Below are positions 10,540 through 21,691 of a DNA stretch of 27,500 nucleotides, piece by piece; within the stretch, counting starts at the first letter, position 1, and each line of letters starts with the position of its first letter. This DNA is from Glandiceps talaboti (lineage: Eukaryota > Hemichordata > Enteropneusta > Spengelidae): the NCBI RefSeq assembly GCF_964340395.1, contig NC_135551.1, positions 19,528,503-19,556,002 on the forward strand. Reading direction: 5' to 3'. Both the position numbers and the translations under genes were made by a program. The notes beneath the pieces were generated by a model. The model was not told the DNA's origin. It did no database searches and was given only the letters and a program-made list of their open reading frames with translations.

Positions 10540-10592
10540 AAACTAACAAACTAACAAACAAGCAAGCAAGCAAACAAACAAACAAACAAACA
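10540..10592. repeat. (CAAA)n-type microsatellite
   Basis: CAAA units with ACTA and CAAG variants. Confidence 0.9.
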
Positions 10593-10691
10593 ATACACAA
10601 ATTAATTATAACCAAACTATAGCATTCATCCCCCACCCCGGCTATTTTTTAAATATCAAATAAATGCAAATACTGTATAAATATTTCAATG

Positions 10692-10693
<2 letters not shown>

Positions 10694-10784
<91 letters not shown>

Positions 10785-10855
10785 GTCTCTCTCTGTGTGT
10801 CTCTCTCCCTCTCTCTCTACCTCTCTCTCTCTATCCATCCATCCATCCATCCATC
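10694..10855. repeat. (CT)n microsatellite with (ATCC)n tail
   Basis: About 42 CT units to 10777, then imperfect CT/GTCT, then five or six ATCC units. Confidence 0.97.
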
Positions 10856-12337
10856 TATTTATTTCATCAGTAGTTTCATGTATAGTTTTCACAAAACGAC
10901 GATAATGACATTAACCCAAATTGTTGACAGTATTTGAAGGCGCAATTGCACTACAAATTGTTGTAGACAAGACATGTTTGTTAGTCTGATGTTAGATCAC
11001 TGTCCTTCACGTTTCCTGTACTTGAGATTATATACAACAGTTGTGCAATACGAGCTAACAGTTGAATTACCTCAGTACAATCCCAGACGGGAAAATACCC
11101 AATGCTTTGCCATATAACAAATTATTCATGCGCATACAATCAACTGCATATGCGATCACGTGACCGACACATGGTCTTAGAATGTTCATCTAAGGAGAAT
11201 CTGTGGCATACGTGTAGTAGACTGCATGACTGGTTAGCCTGGGGTATAAAGCACTGTTAACGTTCTTATCAAGAAAACTAATTTTCTGCTTTCAATCTCG
11301 TAATATTCGAGTCGAAAATTTGACATATTTCCTTTCCAAAACGATTTGTTTGTATTTCAAAAATGAATATAGAATATATAATCCATTCCCCAGATTTGTT
11401 AACGCACGACTAGACCGAGTTAGTAGCATATGTTTATCGTGTTAAGGGTAAGCATTTAAACTACTTCGAAATACTTCAAAATTTTCGTCAAAAAAATTCA
11501 CAGCTGTTAAAACTTAACTACGGGTAAAATTTAGATCTCGGGTGGGTAAACTAAAAAATCAATTCTTATTGCCCCCTCGATCTACAGTCTGTCGGATTCA
11601 AATTAGACTTGCAATAGCCTTTGGCGAAAATACGTATATTCCAACTGTAAATAAGCCCACTGAGGCTACGTCCATCGCCCTACAAATTCATTTTATGCCG
11701 TCCTTTGCGTCATCAGGTGAGCGGGAAAGGCGCAATCTCTCAAAGGTATATGCCTTGCCATTACATTAGTTGCACGTGGGCAGCGAGTGCGATTAGTCGA
11801 TGAGTGACACCTACGTAATAACACTGATTTTGAAGTGTCAAATGTACATTCCGCAAATTTCTGAGTAACGATCACCACATCTATACGTATTCGTTAAATT
11901 CATCAAAATAATTTCACGACTAAATTTGTCATGATTTGGTTGTTTCAAGAACCAATTGAATGTACTTCTCGATGTCAATCACCTGTATGGTGTACAGAAC
12001 TAGCTAATTTATATGGATAAATATGTGTCTGACACGAATCTCATCATCATCACAGTTGATGTCGACGCAGTGACCATTCTGCACTTACTTTACTGCAGCA
12101 AACCCCCACCTCACCCCACCCACCCACCACCACCACACACACGCACCCCAGCCATCTCCATCAGACTGTCCATAACGAAGCTTCATCGTGCAATTTTAAT
12201 CCTGTTGTTAGCCCCCACTATTCAACAAAATTGCGTCAGTTGTTAAATTTCTGTAAATAATTCCCTTTCCCAAGAAAACGATATTTGCTTTTAAAAACCC
12301 ACACATTATTATTTTTAGCACGCACATCATTGATAAT
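10856..12337. other. Intergenic or intronic DNA, nothing recognised
   Basis: About 1.5 kb with short open frames only. A CACC-rich stretch near 12107-12150 is low complexity. No splice-flanked exon could be supported. Confidence 0.35.
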
Positions 12338-12602
12338 ATACAATGAAAATAACGAGGCCTGAAACAAGTCGTCAACTGGCAAAGCAAAAATCTTACTATA
12401 AATATTGCTACATTTTATCGTCTGGTTCAACAAAAACCTTACCAACAGAGATATGTATCGAGCGAGGTGATACAATGTAGCAATGTTACAAAGACGTTTG
12501 TTGAGCCAGATGATAAAATGTAACACAATTAAGTACTAGTGTTAGTAAGATTTTGTCCAGCCAGGCGACGTTTTGTTTCAGGTCGTGTGATTTTCATTGT
12601 AT
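12338..12602. mobile_element. Foldback element with ~105-bp inverted arms
   Basis: The left arm from 12338 (ATACAATGAAAATAACGAGG) pairs with the right arm read back from 12602 (ATACAATGAAAATCACACGA). Further shared blocks are CCTGAAACAA, AAATCTTACTA, TACATTTTATC and CTGG(T/C)TCAACAAA. The loop is about 45 bases. No clear target duplication was found. It is a non-autonomous inverted-repeat element or hairpin, distinct in sequence from the other foldbacks here. Confidence 0.75.
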
Positions 12603-12931
12603 AAGACAGTTTGCAGTTGAACAAGACAGATAATCAATTGATGTCTACTGTACAATTTAGTGTGCAGTTTCAAGCAATCTAGACTGTTCTGAATCTCTGG
12701 AGTTAAAATAAACATGAACCTATCTGACGGAAAGGATCTCGACTTGTATCGAAATATAAATAATAAACGATTTCGATTAGGATGGGGATTAGATAGTGGG
12801 TCCTCTGTTACATGTATTGAATTGGTTTATTATGGCGGTATAAAGAAGTCTGCTCTCAACTCAATTTTGACAATTATTCTCCTGCATAATAGACCAGACG
12901 CGACTTTTTTTTTTTTTTTATTATTATTATT
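12603..12931. other. No recognisable feature
   Basis: Ends in a poly(T)-(TTA)n run at about 12905-12934. Confidence 0.35.
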
Positions 12932-13083
12932 ATTTGAGAACGTTTTCGAGCTTGGTGTTTGAAAGCGGTGATATCATTCTCGCAAACCCGAGCTTATTTT
13001 TGTTCTATGATACATCGGGGAAAAACACTTTGAAGGTGCGTCTTGCACGGTGCCGTAAATGAGGCTGTGGTTTACGACGATGG
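12932..13083 (+). repeat. Dispersed repeat, copy B
   Basis: The first part (GAACGTTTTCGAGCTTGGTG to GCGGTGATAT) is repeated at about 13309-13348 (GAACGTTTTCGATCTTTGTA to GCGGTGATAT). From 12976 (ATTCTCGCAAACCCGAGCTT) the sequence matches copy A, including ACGGTGCC and TTTACGACGATG. Both halves follow T-rich runs. Confidence 0.5.
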
Positions 13084-13750
13084 GTTAAATTACGGGTTTT
13101 TTAGTTGTTCATACATACATATATACGATATGACCAAAAATGTTCATCAGCTTGCTATTAAAATCAAACGATTGACAAAAGTAAGGTTATAACACACAGG
13201 CAATTCAAAGTTTTTTAGCATTGAGCTTTGAACTGTTTGTATATGTTATAACGTTTGTAAACTTTGAGCCAGGCATAACTTTCTTCTTTTTTTTTCTTTT
13301 TTTATAAGCGAACGTTTTCGATCTTTGTATTTGAACGCGGTGATATTGCAATTTTTAAACCTGTGTTCATCTTTATACTGAAATACTCAGAACACACGAG
13401 AGATTGGGACATGGCTTCATTCGAATGATAGCTTTCACAAAGTCGACAGTATTTACTCGGTAAAGACATACAAGTTAGTACTTTTGAAAGTAAACATTTA
13501 GGATGCGATGACATAGAAACGTCCAAAGTGATTAAGGGGGAAAGCAATTGGCATTTATAGTGCCTCTTCCGGCTAGGGGTATACCTTTGATGGCGCTGTT
13601 ACACAGATATACTGAAAGACGTGTCTTCAGTACAAGTTCTCAACAAAGTCAACTTCTCATTTGATTTTGCCATTCAAGCATTCAAACCGTGGAAATGATT
13701 CAAACAAACAACCACAGGATCGTTTTCAATTGACAATATAACCATCACCA
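13084..13750. other. No gene; partial second repeat unit at 13309-13348
   Basis: Apart from the partial repeat unit near 13309, nothing is recognised. Confidence 0.35.
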
Positions 13751-13759
13751 TATCCTCTC

Positions 13760-13779
13760 CTTATATATATATATATATC
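13760..13779. repeat. Short (AT)n microsatellite
   Basis: About nine AT units. Confidence 0.85.
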
Positions 13780-13867
13780 TGCTACAAATTTGGTATTCAG
13801 CACTGTTCTCACTGAGACACCTTAGACACCTTTATCTAACTGAAATTAAATATATATGTCTGTATCG

Positions 13868-13868
13868 C

Positions 13869-13922
<54 letters not shown>

Positions 13923-14046
13923 CCTGCCTGTGTGTCTTTGTGTCTGTGTCTGTGTCTGTGTCTGTGTCTGTGTCTGTGTCTGTGTCTGTGTCTGTGTCTG
14001 TGTCTGTGTCTGTGGCTGTGCGTCTGTGCCTGTCTGTCGGTGTCTG
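13868..14046. repeat. (TCTG)n then (TCTGTG)n microsatellite
   Basis: A tetranucleotide TCTG run to 13919 changes into a hexanucleotide TCTGTG run of about 12 units (13938-14013), then degenerates. Confidence 0.97.
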
Positions 14047-16328
14047 TTTCTGGAAGGTTAATTACCGTGTATATACACATCTACTGGATAAGAAGCAGTA
14101 AAATTGTCCTTTGATATATGTACACAGACATTACTGCTGAACGTGTTCGTCTACATGTAAATTGCGTCATTGGGCTATTTCCCCGTATACAATGTCATCA
14201 AACATGGCTTTATGTGCACAACTGCCAATCTCGTTCACGAGTGGGATAATGACTTCCGTAAATGACGTATTATAAAGGACGAGAAGTTACGTTCATCCGT
14301 GTAAATATCGGCATGACATGACAGTTGTAATCAGGTGGGACCATGGCAAGCTGACGGCTTGTAATCTGAAAACGACAGGCTATCTTTGTGCTTCTCATTA
14401 TTCTGTGACAGCTTTTATGTTCATTAATTGTCGCATTTTATGAAAATTGTAGAACGTTAAATACATTAATTTTGCCTCGACAGTTCTTGCACTCATACCC
14501 CGCTAGAAATAGGATCACGGATGTATTAGGGGAGAATAATACACCCATAACACGATTCACTCACGATGTATTGGCATCAGTATTTCAGCCAAAATTCTAC
14601 GCTAACCACATGTACCATTTTTTTTAGTGAGGAAACAAATATTCATCATGAGACATTCACAATGGAGTCAACATTCTAGAATTGCTCTGTGAACATAAAT
14701 TCTCAACCGGAAGAAAGACGCGGGGAAAATGGGATTGGGGAAGTAGGTACAGTCCAAACTCACGGGTTCAAACTCGGGCTAAATGGGTTCAATCTTTGGT
14801 CACAAAACGGGAAGATAATAAAAGAAAACAAAAATTGGAAAGACCAAAATGAATAAGTGGCACTATTTTATAAAGCACGCTATTTAGACGGGATGTTCTT
14901 TACACACACAGAGAGAGACATATTGACGGTACCGATCTATGTCATTGTCATATCGGAAGGTAAAAAAATAGTCTTTTTATTATTCACTGCACAGCTGCTA
15001 CAGCGTATATTTACATGAAGCTTATTCACACATATTGAAGAGCATGTTTTAAAATCGACTGATCCCTACCCTGTACTGGCTATTTTTTTTTATACTGATT
15101 TTTTTTTTGTAAAGCCAATTGATTCCAAAAGATCTCACCCGCTCCTATAGTTTAAGCAGTGTTGACGTCTAAGACAATTTGTATAAATTATGTGATCTGG
15201 ATACGGCGGCTGTGATGGTCATCCAATAACATTTGATTTACGTGTGAAAGCGACGAATTTAATTTTATATCCAGAATACTAGGTTGGATAGCCGTACATG
15301 TATATCATTGCAGGTATGCAAGCAACATTTACGACTACACGACTGACTTGACACATTGATTTTGTTCGGTTTCAATTCGTAAAACGCTGAGACGGTGTAT
15401 ATATATGATGCGTCAAAACCAACATGGAGAACCAGAATTGAAAATGGTGAAGATATATAAAGTTATTCTGTGGTGATACAAATTTTGGTATTTTTTTTTT
15501 TTTAGGTCTAATAAAATTTCATGTTTTTATAAAAAATCAATGTGTCAAAACTGTCGATAAATGGGCTGCATACATACACCGACTTTAACTAAACCCTCAG
15601 ATCGGGGGACTTTGACTAAACTTCAGATCACTTTGGTAGGTTGAGACTCAACACACCTTTAACAAAGTTCTTTTCTGTTAAGAAATTATGCAATTAATTG
15701 AACTCGAAGAATGAAAACTTAAAAAAAAACCGCTTGTTGAAATATTTGTACGATTTCAATTACAAAGACATTTTAAGTCTGTTTCCGCTAACAGTTGCTA
15801 TGAAACCCGTGAGTGATGAGAACGTTAACACCGTGGTATTTCGCAATATTGTAGGTTTCGACATAGTTTCTTATTTGATCCCACGACTCTTGTTTTCGTC
15901 CTACCTACAGAATTACACAATCGTAACTGTGTACTCTCCGTATTCGTCATTTATTTATCACTGCAACCATTGTACTTTCGCGGGAATTTCCAAATACGTA
16001 GTCTATCACTTTATAGCACCCCTTTTTACCGTATTAACGCTACTCAACACATCAACTTCAATTTTTTTTGTCGAGAATTAAGTCAAACGAAATTTCACAC
16101 ACACACAAAAAAAGTATATAAAAAAGGCACCCCAAATAGAATAAAAAACTTTTATATGGACTGTCACTTATGAACACATCGTCAGTGAACATTGCGTTTT
16201 TGTTACAATAGTTGAATAAAATATGCTGCAAACAAGTCAATTGATACCTTACCTGAAAATAATGTTGATTAAGTTGCTACGGTTGTAGCGGGTTGATTGA
16301 GTTCCTCCACCCGACACTTAACTTCTGT
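14047..16328. other. About 2.3 kb with no supportable gene
   Basis: A 127-codon open frame at 15698-16081 (plus) is considered under rejected items. A 22-base direct repeat pair (GACTTTRACTAAACYYTCAG type) lies at about 15581-15603 and 15608-15628. Otherwise only poly(T) and poly(A) runs are seen. Confidence 0.35.
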
Positions 16329-16380
16329 ATTGTCGATCGCGAGCGTAGTGTAGTGGTAATATATTCCCTTCTTTGCGTTA
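16329..16380 (+). repeat. Possible tRNA-like (SINE head) remnant
   Basis: GCGTAGTGTAGTGGTAAT resembles the D-arm/A-box of tRNA-Asp, Glu or Gly and of tRNA-derived SINEs. No B-box (GGTTCGANTCC) follows at the expected distance, so this is not a functional tRNA gene. It may be chance or a decayed SINE. Confidence 0.2.
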
Positions 16381-17839
16381 GATGCACATTAATTGATTAC
16401 GTTTCACTGGGGTATCACTATCAGTTCACGGGCAGTAAACGTTAATTCACAACTCTATCTTGAAATTCAGAGATACCGAATTTCTCGCAGTACCTTAGAC
16501 GAAATGAACACACACGAATATTTGTGTTGAAATGTACAAGACTTTAAGTTCTATAGATATGTAGATATTTGTTTTCGCTGTCGATTTCGTTCAAGCTCTT
16601 GGCACGCTGTTGCTTCCTTCGGGCTGTAGACTGGACTGACAGAGGGAATAGGAGAGTCCAGAATATATTACATTCTCTGTAGGAGGAAAACACAATAATG
16701 TTATGCGTGTGTCGCAATCACCCAACTGTTATTGCAACATCAAAAGTAATACACTTTCCGGGTGGGAACGAACAAGTTTTCCAGGTCATTTGCATTATTG
16801 ATAAAGTTGTCGTAAATAGACAGACTTACGTAATTGAAAATAACCACTCGATTATTTCCTCATCCCATCTAAAGAATTTTTAATGACCGAAATTAAGATT
16901 TTAAAAATATAGAACCGAGTAATTATTCCCTCAGGACATTTCCCGGAATGAGTATATTAAACTTACATCAAGGACATATTTTTTCTTTTCCTTTTTTTAT
17001 TATTATTAGTAACATGTCAAAACAGTTTTGCCTGCGTGCAAATATCAATCACCTGTTTGCAATGAGCAATCTGTGCCATTATAAACCCAAATCCAACAAA
17101 TAAAACTGACTAACGTCACACCCAAAAACGGTGTAGAAAAAATATTGAATATATATATTTAAAAAAACAATGATTCACCTACCGTTTCTTTCGACAGAAT
17201 CACGTACACTCGCATGGAAACCTGCTTTCAAATATTTGTCTTCGTCGTAAAGATGTGGTTCTTCTATCTTAGCCGTTTTCGAGACACGTTGTTTACGCTT
17301 TGAACGTTGTATCGTATTTGCTGAATAAGCCTGTATTCGTACTAAGTATGGACTCCCTAACACTGTGAGGGAAATCAGGAGGATTGCGCTGACGCGTGGT
17401 TGCTATGACAACCAGTCGTCTGTCATGACAACATTAGCGTCAGCAGCATATGCCCGCGAGATGGTCTTACGCAGTAAAATAAATGAAATCTTCTTGGCGA
17501 CATTAGGTGTTGTGAAGGTATGTTAATATGCGGAGGAATTGACAAGGGGTTGAATACAGATGGCGATAAGAACGATCTTGTGATGAGCAAGGTGGAAAAG
17601 CGAGAGTCGGCGATTGTATTCATTTCGCTGTCACGCACTGTATCATTGAAATATTCTCTGTTCTGTTATTTATCTCACATTCGATGACGAGTATTTAAAA
17701 AAGATACACTTTAAAACTACACAGCAAACGTTTTTTTTTTGTGGTTGGGTTATTAAACATAGCTTTGAAAATTAGAAACCTTGTATATAAGAAACGTGGT
17801 AAACACACCACAGTTTATGGTTGATGACTGGTTAATATT
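16381..17839. other. No supportable gene; one RFX-like site
   Basis: GTTGCTATGACAAC at 17399-17412 is the exact reverse complement of the site at 3128. No exon is recognised. Confidence 0.35.
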
Positions 17840-17880
17840 CTGTGTGTGTGTGTGTGTGTATTTGCGCGCGCGTGCGTGTG
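17840..17880. repeat. (GT)n with GCGCGCG segment
   Basis: Alternating purine-pyrimidine sequence, GT then GCGCGCGCGTGCGTGTG. This composition is prone to the left-handed Z form. Confidence 0.8.
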
Positions 17881-18010
17881 ATGAAAATTGCAACAAAATG
17901 AATGAATATTATAGCAACACGGTGATATATATACACATATAAGTACTGGGAAATATGTCATTTCTTGCCATTTTCTTATGTATAACTACTGTGTCATCGG
18001 CCACGACTTT

Positions 18011-18024
18011 CTGTCCGTCCGTCC

Positions 18025-18087
<63 letters not shown>

Positions 18088-18156
18088 GGTCCGTCCGTCC
18101 GTCTGTCTGACTGCATAAAAACAATGTATACATACATACATACATACATACATACA

Positions 18157-18187
<31 letters not shown>
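18011..18187. repeat. (GTCC/GTCT)n and (TACA)n microsatellites
   Basis: A TCTG block (about 18025-18088) is bordered on both sides by GTCC units. After a 20-base unique stretch comes a run of about 15 TACA units (18128-18187). Confidence 0.97.
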
Positions 18188-18190
<3 letters not shown>

Positions 18191-18812
18191 CATGAAGGAT
18201 GTGTGTTAGTGAACATAGTTGTGTGTGGAGGTATCAATCTTGTAACCCGACACACACCCACGGTGATGTCATGTCAGTGTAAGATTTATTCAACGTTCTC
18301 AGCTGGCCAATTTGCTTGATATATGTATTAATGCAGAACTCTCAACACAGACTGATTATCGCATTTTGTTTTTAGAATGCCAGGAGTGACAGGAAAGAAC
18401 AAATCAGTATTAAGGACATGGTTGTAATAGTTTCTATGGCAACATATGCCCCGAGAGAGAGTTTACACTTCATGCTGTAGAGGTGGGGCACGTATATGAC
18501 AAATCGTTATATCGACTACGCCAACAGCATTACAACGCCGTGCACCTTTGGTCCAACGGTTAGTTATTTCTCTTCTAGTACTCATGAGTACATTTTAATT
18601 GAAACATTTTTAGATCGTTAAATTTTTAGATAACAAGTAATGGCTACCTCGCTTTCTGTGTAGTTTTAAGGTACTTCTACGAAGGCAAATTTAATTGCAG
18701 ACATTCGAAAATATTTATGTACAAGTCATATACATGTATCCTGGGATGTATCCTTTATCACTTTCATGTTCTGTAAATTAGGTACTGAAGTTATTTCTAA
18801 GTCTCAATATAT

Positions 18813-18814
<2 letters not shown>
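18188..18814. other. No supportable gene; one RFX-like site
   Basis: GTTTCTATGGCAAC lies at 18430-18443. Nothing else is recognised. Confidence 0.35.
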
Positions 18815-18907
<93 letters not shown>

Positions 18908-19001
18908 GACACAGATTTGAAGAGATACAGAGTGAGACAGAGACGCAGAGAGACACAGAGACAGAGACAGAGACAGACAGCGACAGAGACATAGAGACAG
19001 A

Positions 19002-19049
<48 letters not shown>

Positions 19050-19076
19050 GAGAGAGACAGAGAGAGAGAGAGAGAC
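18815..19076. repeat. Compound (GA)n-(GACA)n-(GA)n purine-rich repeat
   Basis: GA dinucleotides, GACA tetranucleotides, an irregular GAGACA stretch, then GA again. Apparent open frames are repeat translations. Confidence 0.95.
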
Positions 19077-19380
19077 TAGGTGAAAGAAAGTGCCAGATAA
19101 GATAACACAGAGAATAAGAGACAGATTAGTGAGGTATAGTTTACAATATTTTGATGTTTACATCTATGTGTGTAAATGTCACGAATATCCCCATGACATC
19201 GCGGAGACACCGGATGACCATGTACGAGTCTTTACGTGACGTCAATATAGAGTTGTTTTTTAACTTATTAGAGCTAATTCAAGACAGTCACCTACTTAAT
19301 ATCAATGTACATGTTGTCATGATATGCACCTATATATACCGCGACGTTTCAAACACACTGTATGGGTTGGGTTGGATTTG
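19077..19380. other. No gene; one CRE palindrome
   Basis: TGACGTCA at 19237-19244. Otherwise unassigned. Confidence 0.35.
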
Positions 19381-19699
19381 TCTACCACTTACCTTAATAA
19401 AATACTATTTATCTATCACTTACCTTAATAAAATACTATTTATTTATCACTTACCTTAATTATCTATCACTTACCTCAATAAAATACTATTTTTTTTATC
19501 ACTTACCTTAATTATCCACCACTTACCATAATAAAGAACTATTTATCTACCACTTACCTTAATAAAATACTAATTATCTATCACTTACCTTTTATCACTT
19601 ACCTTAATAAAATACTATTTATTTATCACTTACTTAATAAAATACTATTTTATTTATCACTTACCTTAATTATCTACCACTTACCTTAATAAAATACTA
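19381..19699. repeat. Minisatellite, 12 variant copies
   Basis: The recurring core is ACTTACCTTAATAAAATAC with ATCTAT or ATTTAT linkers. CACTTAC occurs 12 times. Unit length varies from about 16 to 33 bases because some copies lack the AATAAAATACTATT part. Confidence 0.9.
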
Positions 19700-19781
19700 G
19701 ATGGAACATCCAAGTGTTCGGGCAAGCCCTCACTGCGAGCTTCGTTCGCTTATAGTATCGAAAGAAAGTCCGAACATCTAG
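19697..19781. repeat. Short imperfect inverted repeat
   Basis: CTAGATG...TGTTCGG on the left faces CCGAACATCTAG on the right; the left arm carries 11 extra bases between its two halves. It abuts the minisatellite. Confidence 0.4.
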
Positions 19782-19822
19782 CAGCAATACTTCCTGTCTC
19801 CAACACCGCATCCACAACCTAT

Positions 19823-19905
19823 TGAATGGCACCGTCCAAGATGCACCGCCAAGAGGTTGCCAAGTCGTTGCTTTAGCAGAAATATGAGCTCTGGCTTGCG
19901 AGAAT
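19823..19905 (-). repeat. Dispersed repeat, copy C (minus)
   Basis: On the minus strand it reads ATTCTCGCAAGCCAGAGCTC, and ends GGCGGTGCATCTTGGACGG, TGCCATT, matching copy A best. It borders the TIR element at 19907. Confidence 0.55.
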
Positions 19906-20152
19906 AGGGAACTTGCAAACCCGCCATGTTGAATGTTGCATCATGGGAAATGTGATAATAAATACTAATCAAATAGTATTGTAAACAATAATGTTACATT
20001 GTTTTTAACCACACATGATCAATTCATAGTCACCCTGAGCAATGTGGGAGGTTTATTTTATCGGTAGCGACAAATTAGGTATTAAGATAACCACAGAAAA
20101 TCCCATCGTCCTTTGCGTCTGAGCATGCTCAGTCACGCTTGCAAGTTCCCTA
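19905..20152. mobile_element. MITE-like element with perfect short TIRs and TA duplication
   Basis: AATAGGGAACTTGCAA (19903-19918) and TTGCAAGTTCCCTATT (20139-20154) are perfect reverse complements about 220 bases apart. With TA as target duplication (19905-19906 and 20151-20152), the element is 244 bases beginning GGGAACTTGCAA. It carries no protein and has an internal perfect palindrome CTGAGCATGCTCAG (20119-20132). TA duplications are typical of Tc1/mariner-like transposons, but these TIRs are short and the family is not identified. Confidence 0.6.
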
Positions 20153-21261
20153 TTAGTGTTTGGTGTTTGTGTAAACGTAAAACGTCTTGACTCCGTCCCG
20201 TGACTTATGGCATATATTAGTGGACTCTGAAAAATTAGGCTGACCCTTTTTTGAGAGAGTGTGTTTAAATCCCTAGCCTGTACCTTTCTACGTGTTCACG
20301 GGAAGTTGTGAGCCTGGCGTAAAACGAAGTTTATTCTTGGCTTATTTTTCTGGAAAGCCACTTTAGGAAATGATATATTTTTGTAAGCTTTGGATTCTGC
20401 AGTCATTTCATGATTTTACATCACTTAAGTTATCGCAAAGAAAAACCGAGTTGAAACTTGTTTCTCAATGATAGGTCCTACGCGCGCATTGTCTCATGGG
20501 AAACAGCAGACATTGGTATGCAAAAAAAAAAACGAACACAAATATCGATGATTGGTTTATTTGAAGGTAGTTAAAACCATATGTATGTTCTGCTATCTGC
20601 AATAACCATGAAATAACTCTCCAGAACTGATAATTTACCAAAGATACTGTATTTTCTGTAGTGCCCCTTAAATTTAAAGGCATACTCTGCATAGAAATAG
20701 AAGTCGAATTAAGATGATTTTGACCGCGTAACATGTTCACTAAAGAACTCATACATCGCCTATGACCCAGGATTTAAAATCAACCCTTTAAGTTCTTCCC
20801 CTTTGTGTTGCTGCAGGTATACATTCTCAACTTCTGTTGTAGCGATAAATTATGGAATCACAATTCAGATGTTTTCATCTTATCGTCGTATGTACTGCTG
20901 TATGAATGAGGGCTAGGTGTACAATTGCATATCCAATTGAATAAGACCACGTGCAGGTGTTGTACGGGGTATGCTACGATTCTCAGACCACCGCCAAAAA
21001 CATTGCACTGCTGGTTGTCAGAATAAAAATATGCGCGAGGGGGGGGGGGGGTATTTCCCCTTCAATGTATTTTGCTGGTAGCATATGGTTATACATGTAG
21101 TATGTCGAAAGTCCGGTTAACATTGCCATTAAACCTCCCATTCCTATCCCCATCCACCCCCACCCAAGTTTAATTTTCTCGTGAAGACGAATGCAAAATG
21201 TAATCCGTAAATAAACCAGGTTGAACTGAACACGTGTAAGCCGGATTAACTTCTCATGCTG
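20153..21261. other. No supportable gene
   Basis: Nothing coding is recognised. A run of 13 Gs is at 21039-21051. Confidence 0.35.
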
Positions 21262-21420
21262 AGTGTAAACTAGTCTGGCTGCTAGACCTCGGGCTTTCTT
21301 CTGATATATATTTGGGTGGAACACACCATTCGGGCTATCACCTTCACTATAGCAAAATTCGGTCGCCTTCAGAGTGAGCAGAATAGCCCGAGGAGTCTAG
21401 CTGTAAGACTAAGTGTAAAC
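21262..21420. mobile_element. MITE with 9-bp target-site duplication
   Basis: The 141-base element at 21271-21411 starts TAGTCTGGCTGCTAGAC, then CTCGGGCT. Its right end in reverse complement starts TAGTCTTACAGCTAGACT, then CCTCGGGCT. Perfect 9-base copies of AGTGTAAAC flank it at 21262-21270 and 21412-21420. A 9-base duplication fits Mutator-like or related cut-and-paste families. There is no transposase, so an autonomous partner would be elsewhere. Confidence 0.8.
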
Positions 21421-21647
21421 GTAATACAGGCTTAACCTTTATGAGATTCAAGAACGCCCGAGGAGGAACGCCTACTTGTGAAGGTGGCTGGTGAAATTCT
21501 ACTCCTCAAAATGGTCTACACAGTAATGGCGTATAGATATATTACTGGGTGTTAAGTGCGACTAACACGTCTGTGTTGTGTAACAATTTGACAATGAATG
21601 AACCCTGTTACACAACAGAGGGTACCTTCAGATGGTTAGTAAGGTAT

Positions 21648-21648
<1 letters not shown>
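21421..21648. other. No recognisable feature
   Basis: Nothing supportable is seen. Confidence 0.35.
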
Positions 21649-21690
<42 letters not shown>

Positions 21691-21691
21691 C
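21649..21691. repeat. (CAA)n microsatellite
   Basis: About 14 CAA units. Confidence 0.95.

Noticed and set aside
14760-14800. GGGTTCAAACTCGGGC, like a tRNA B-box
   Set aside because: No A-box at the proper distance upstream and no cloverleaf can be drawn.
15698-16081. 127-codon hydrophobic plus-strand open frame
   Set aside because: No recognisable motif, AT-driven composition, no splice or start context; frames of this length are expected by chance in AT-rich DNA.
18011-18187. Regularly spaced repeats suggesting a CRISPR-like array
   Set aside because: They are pure tetranucleotide runs without unique spacers, in a eukaryotic setting.
18766-19083. Arg/Glu-rich open frame
   Set aside because: Translation of GA and GACA repeats.
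20465-20752. 95-codon minus-strand open frame
   Set aside because: No recognisable domain and no splice or start support.
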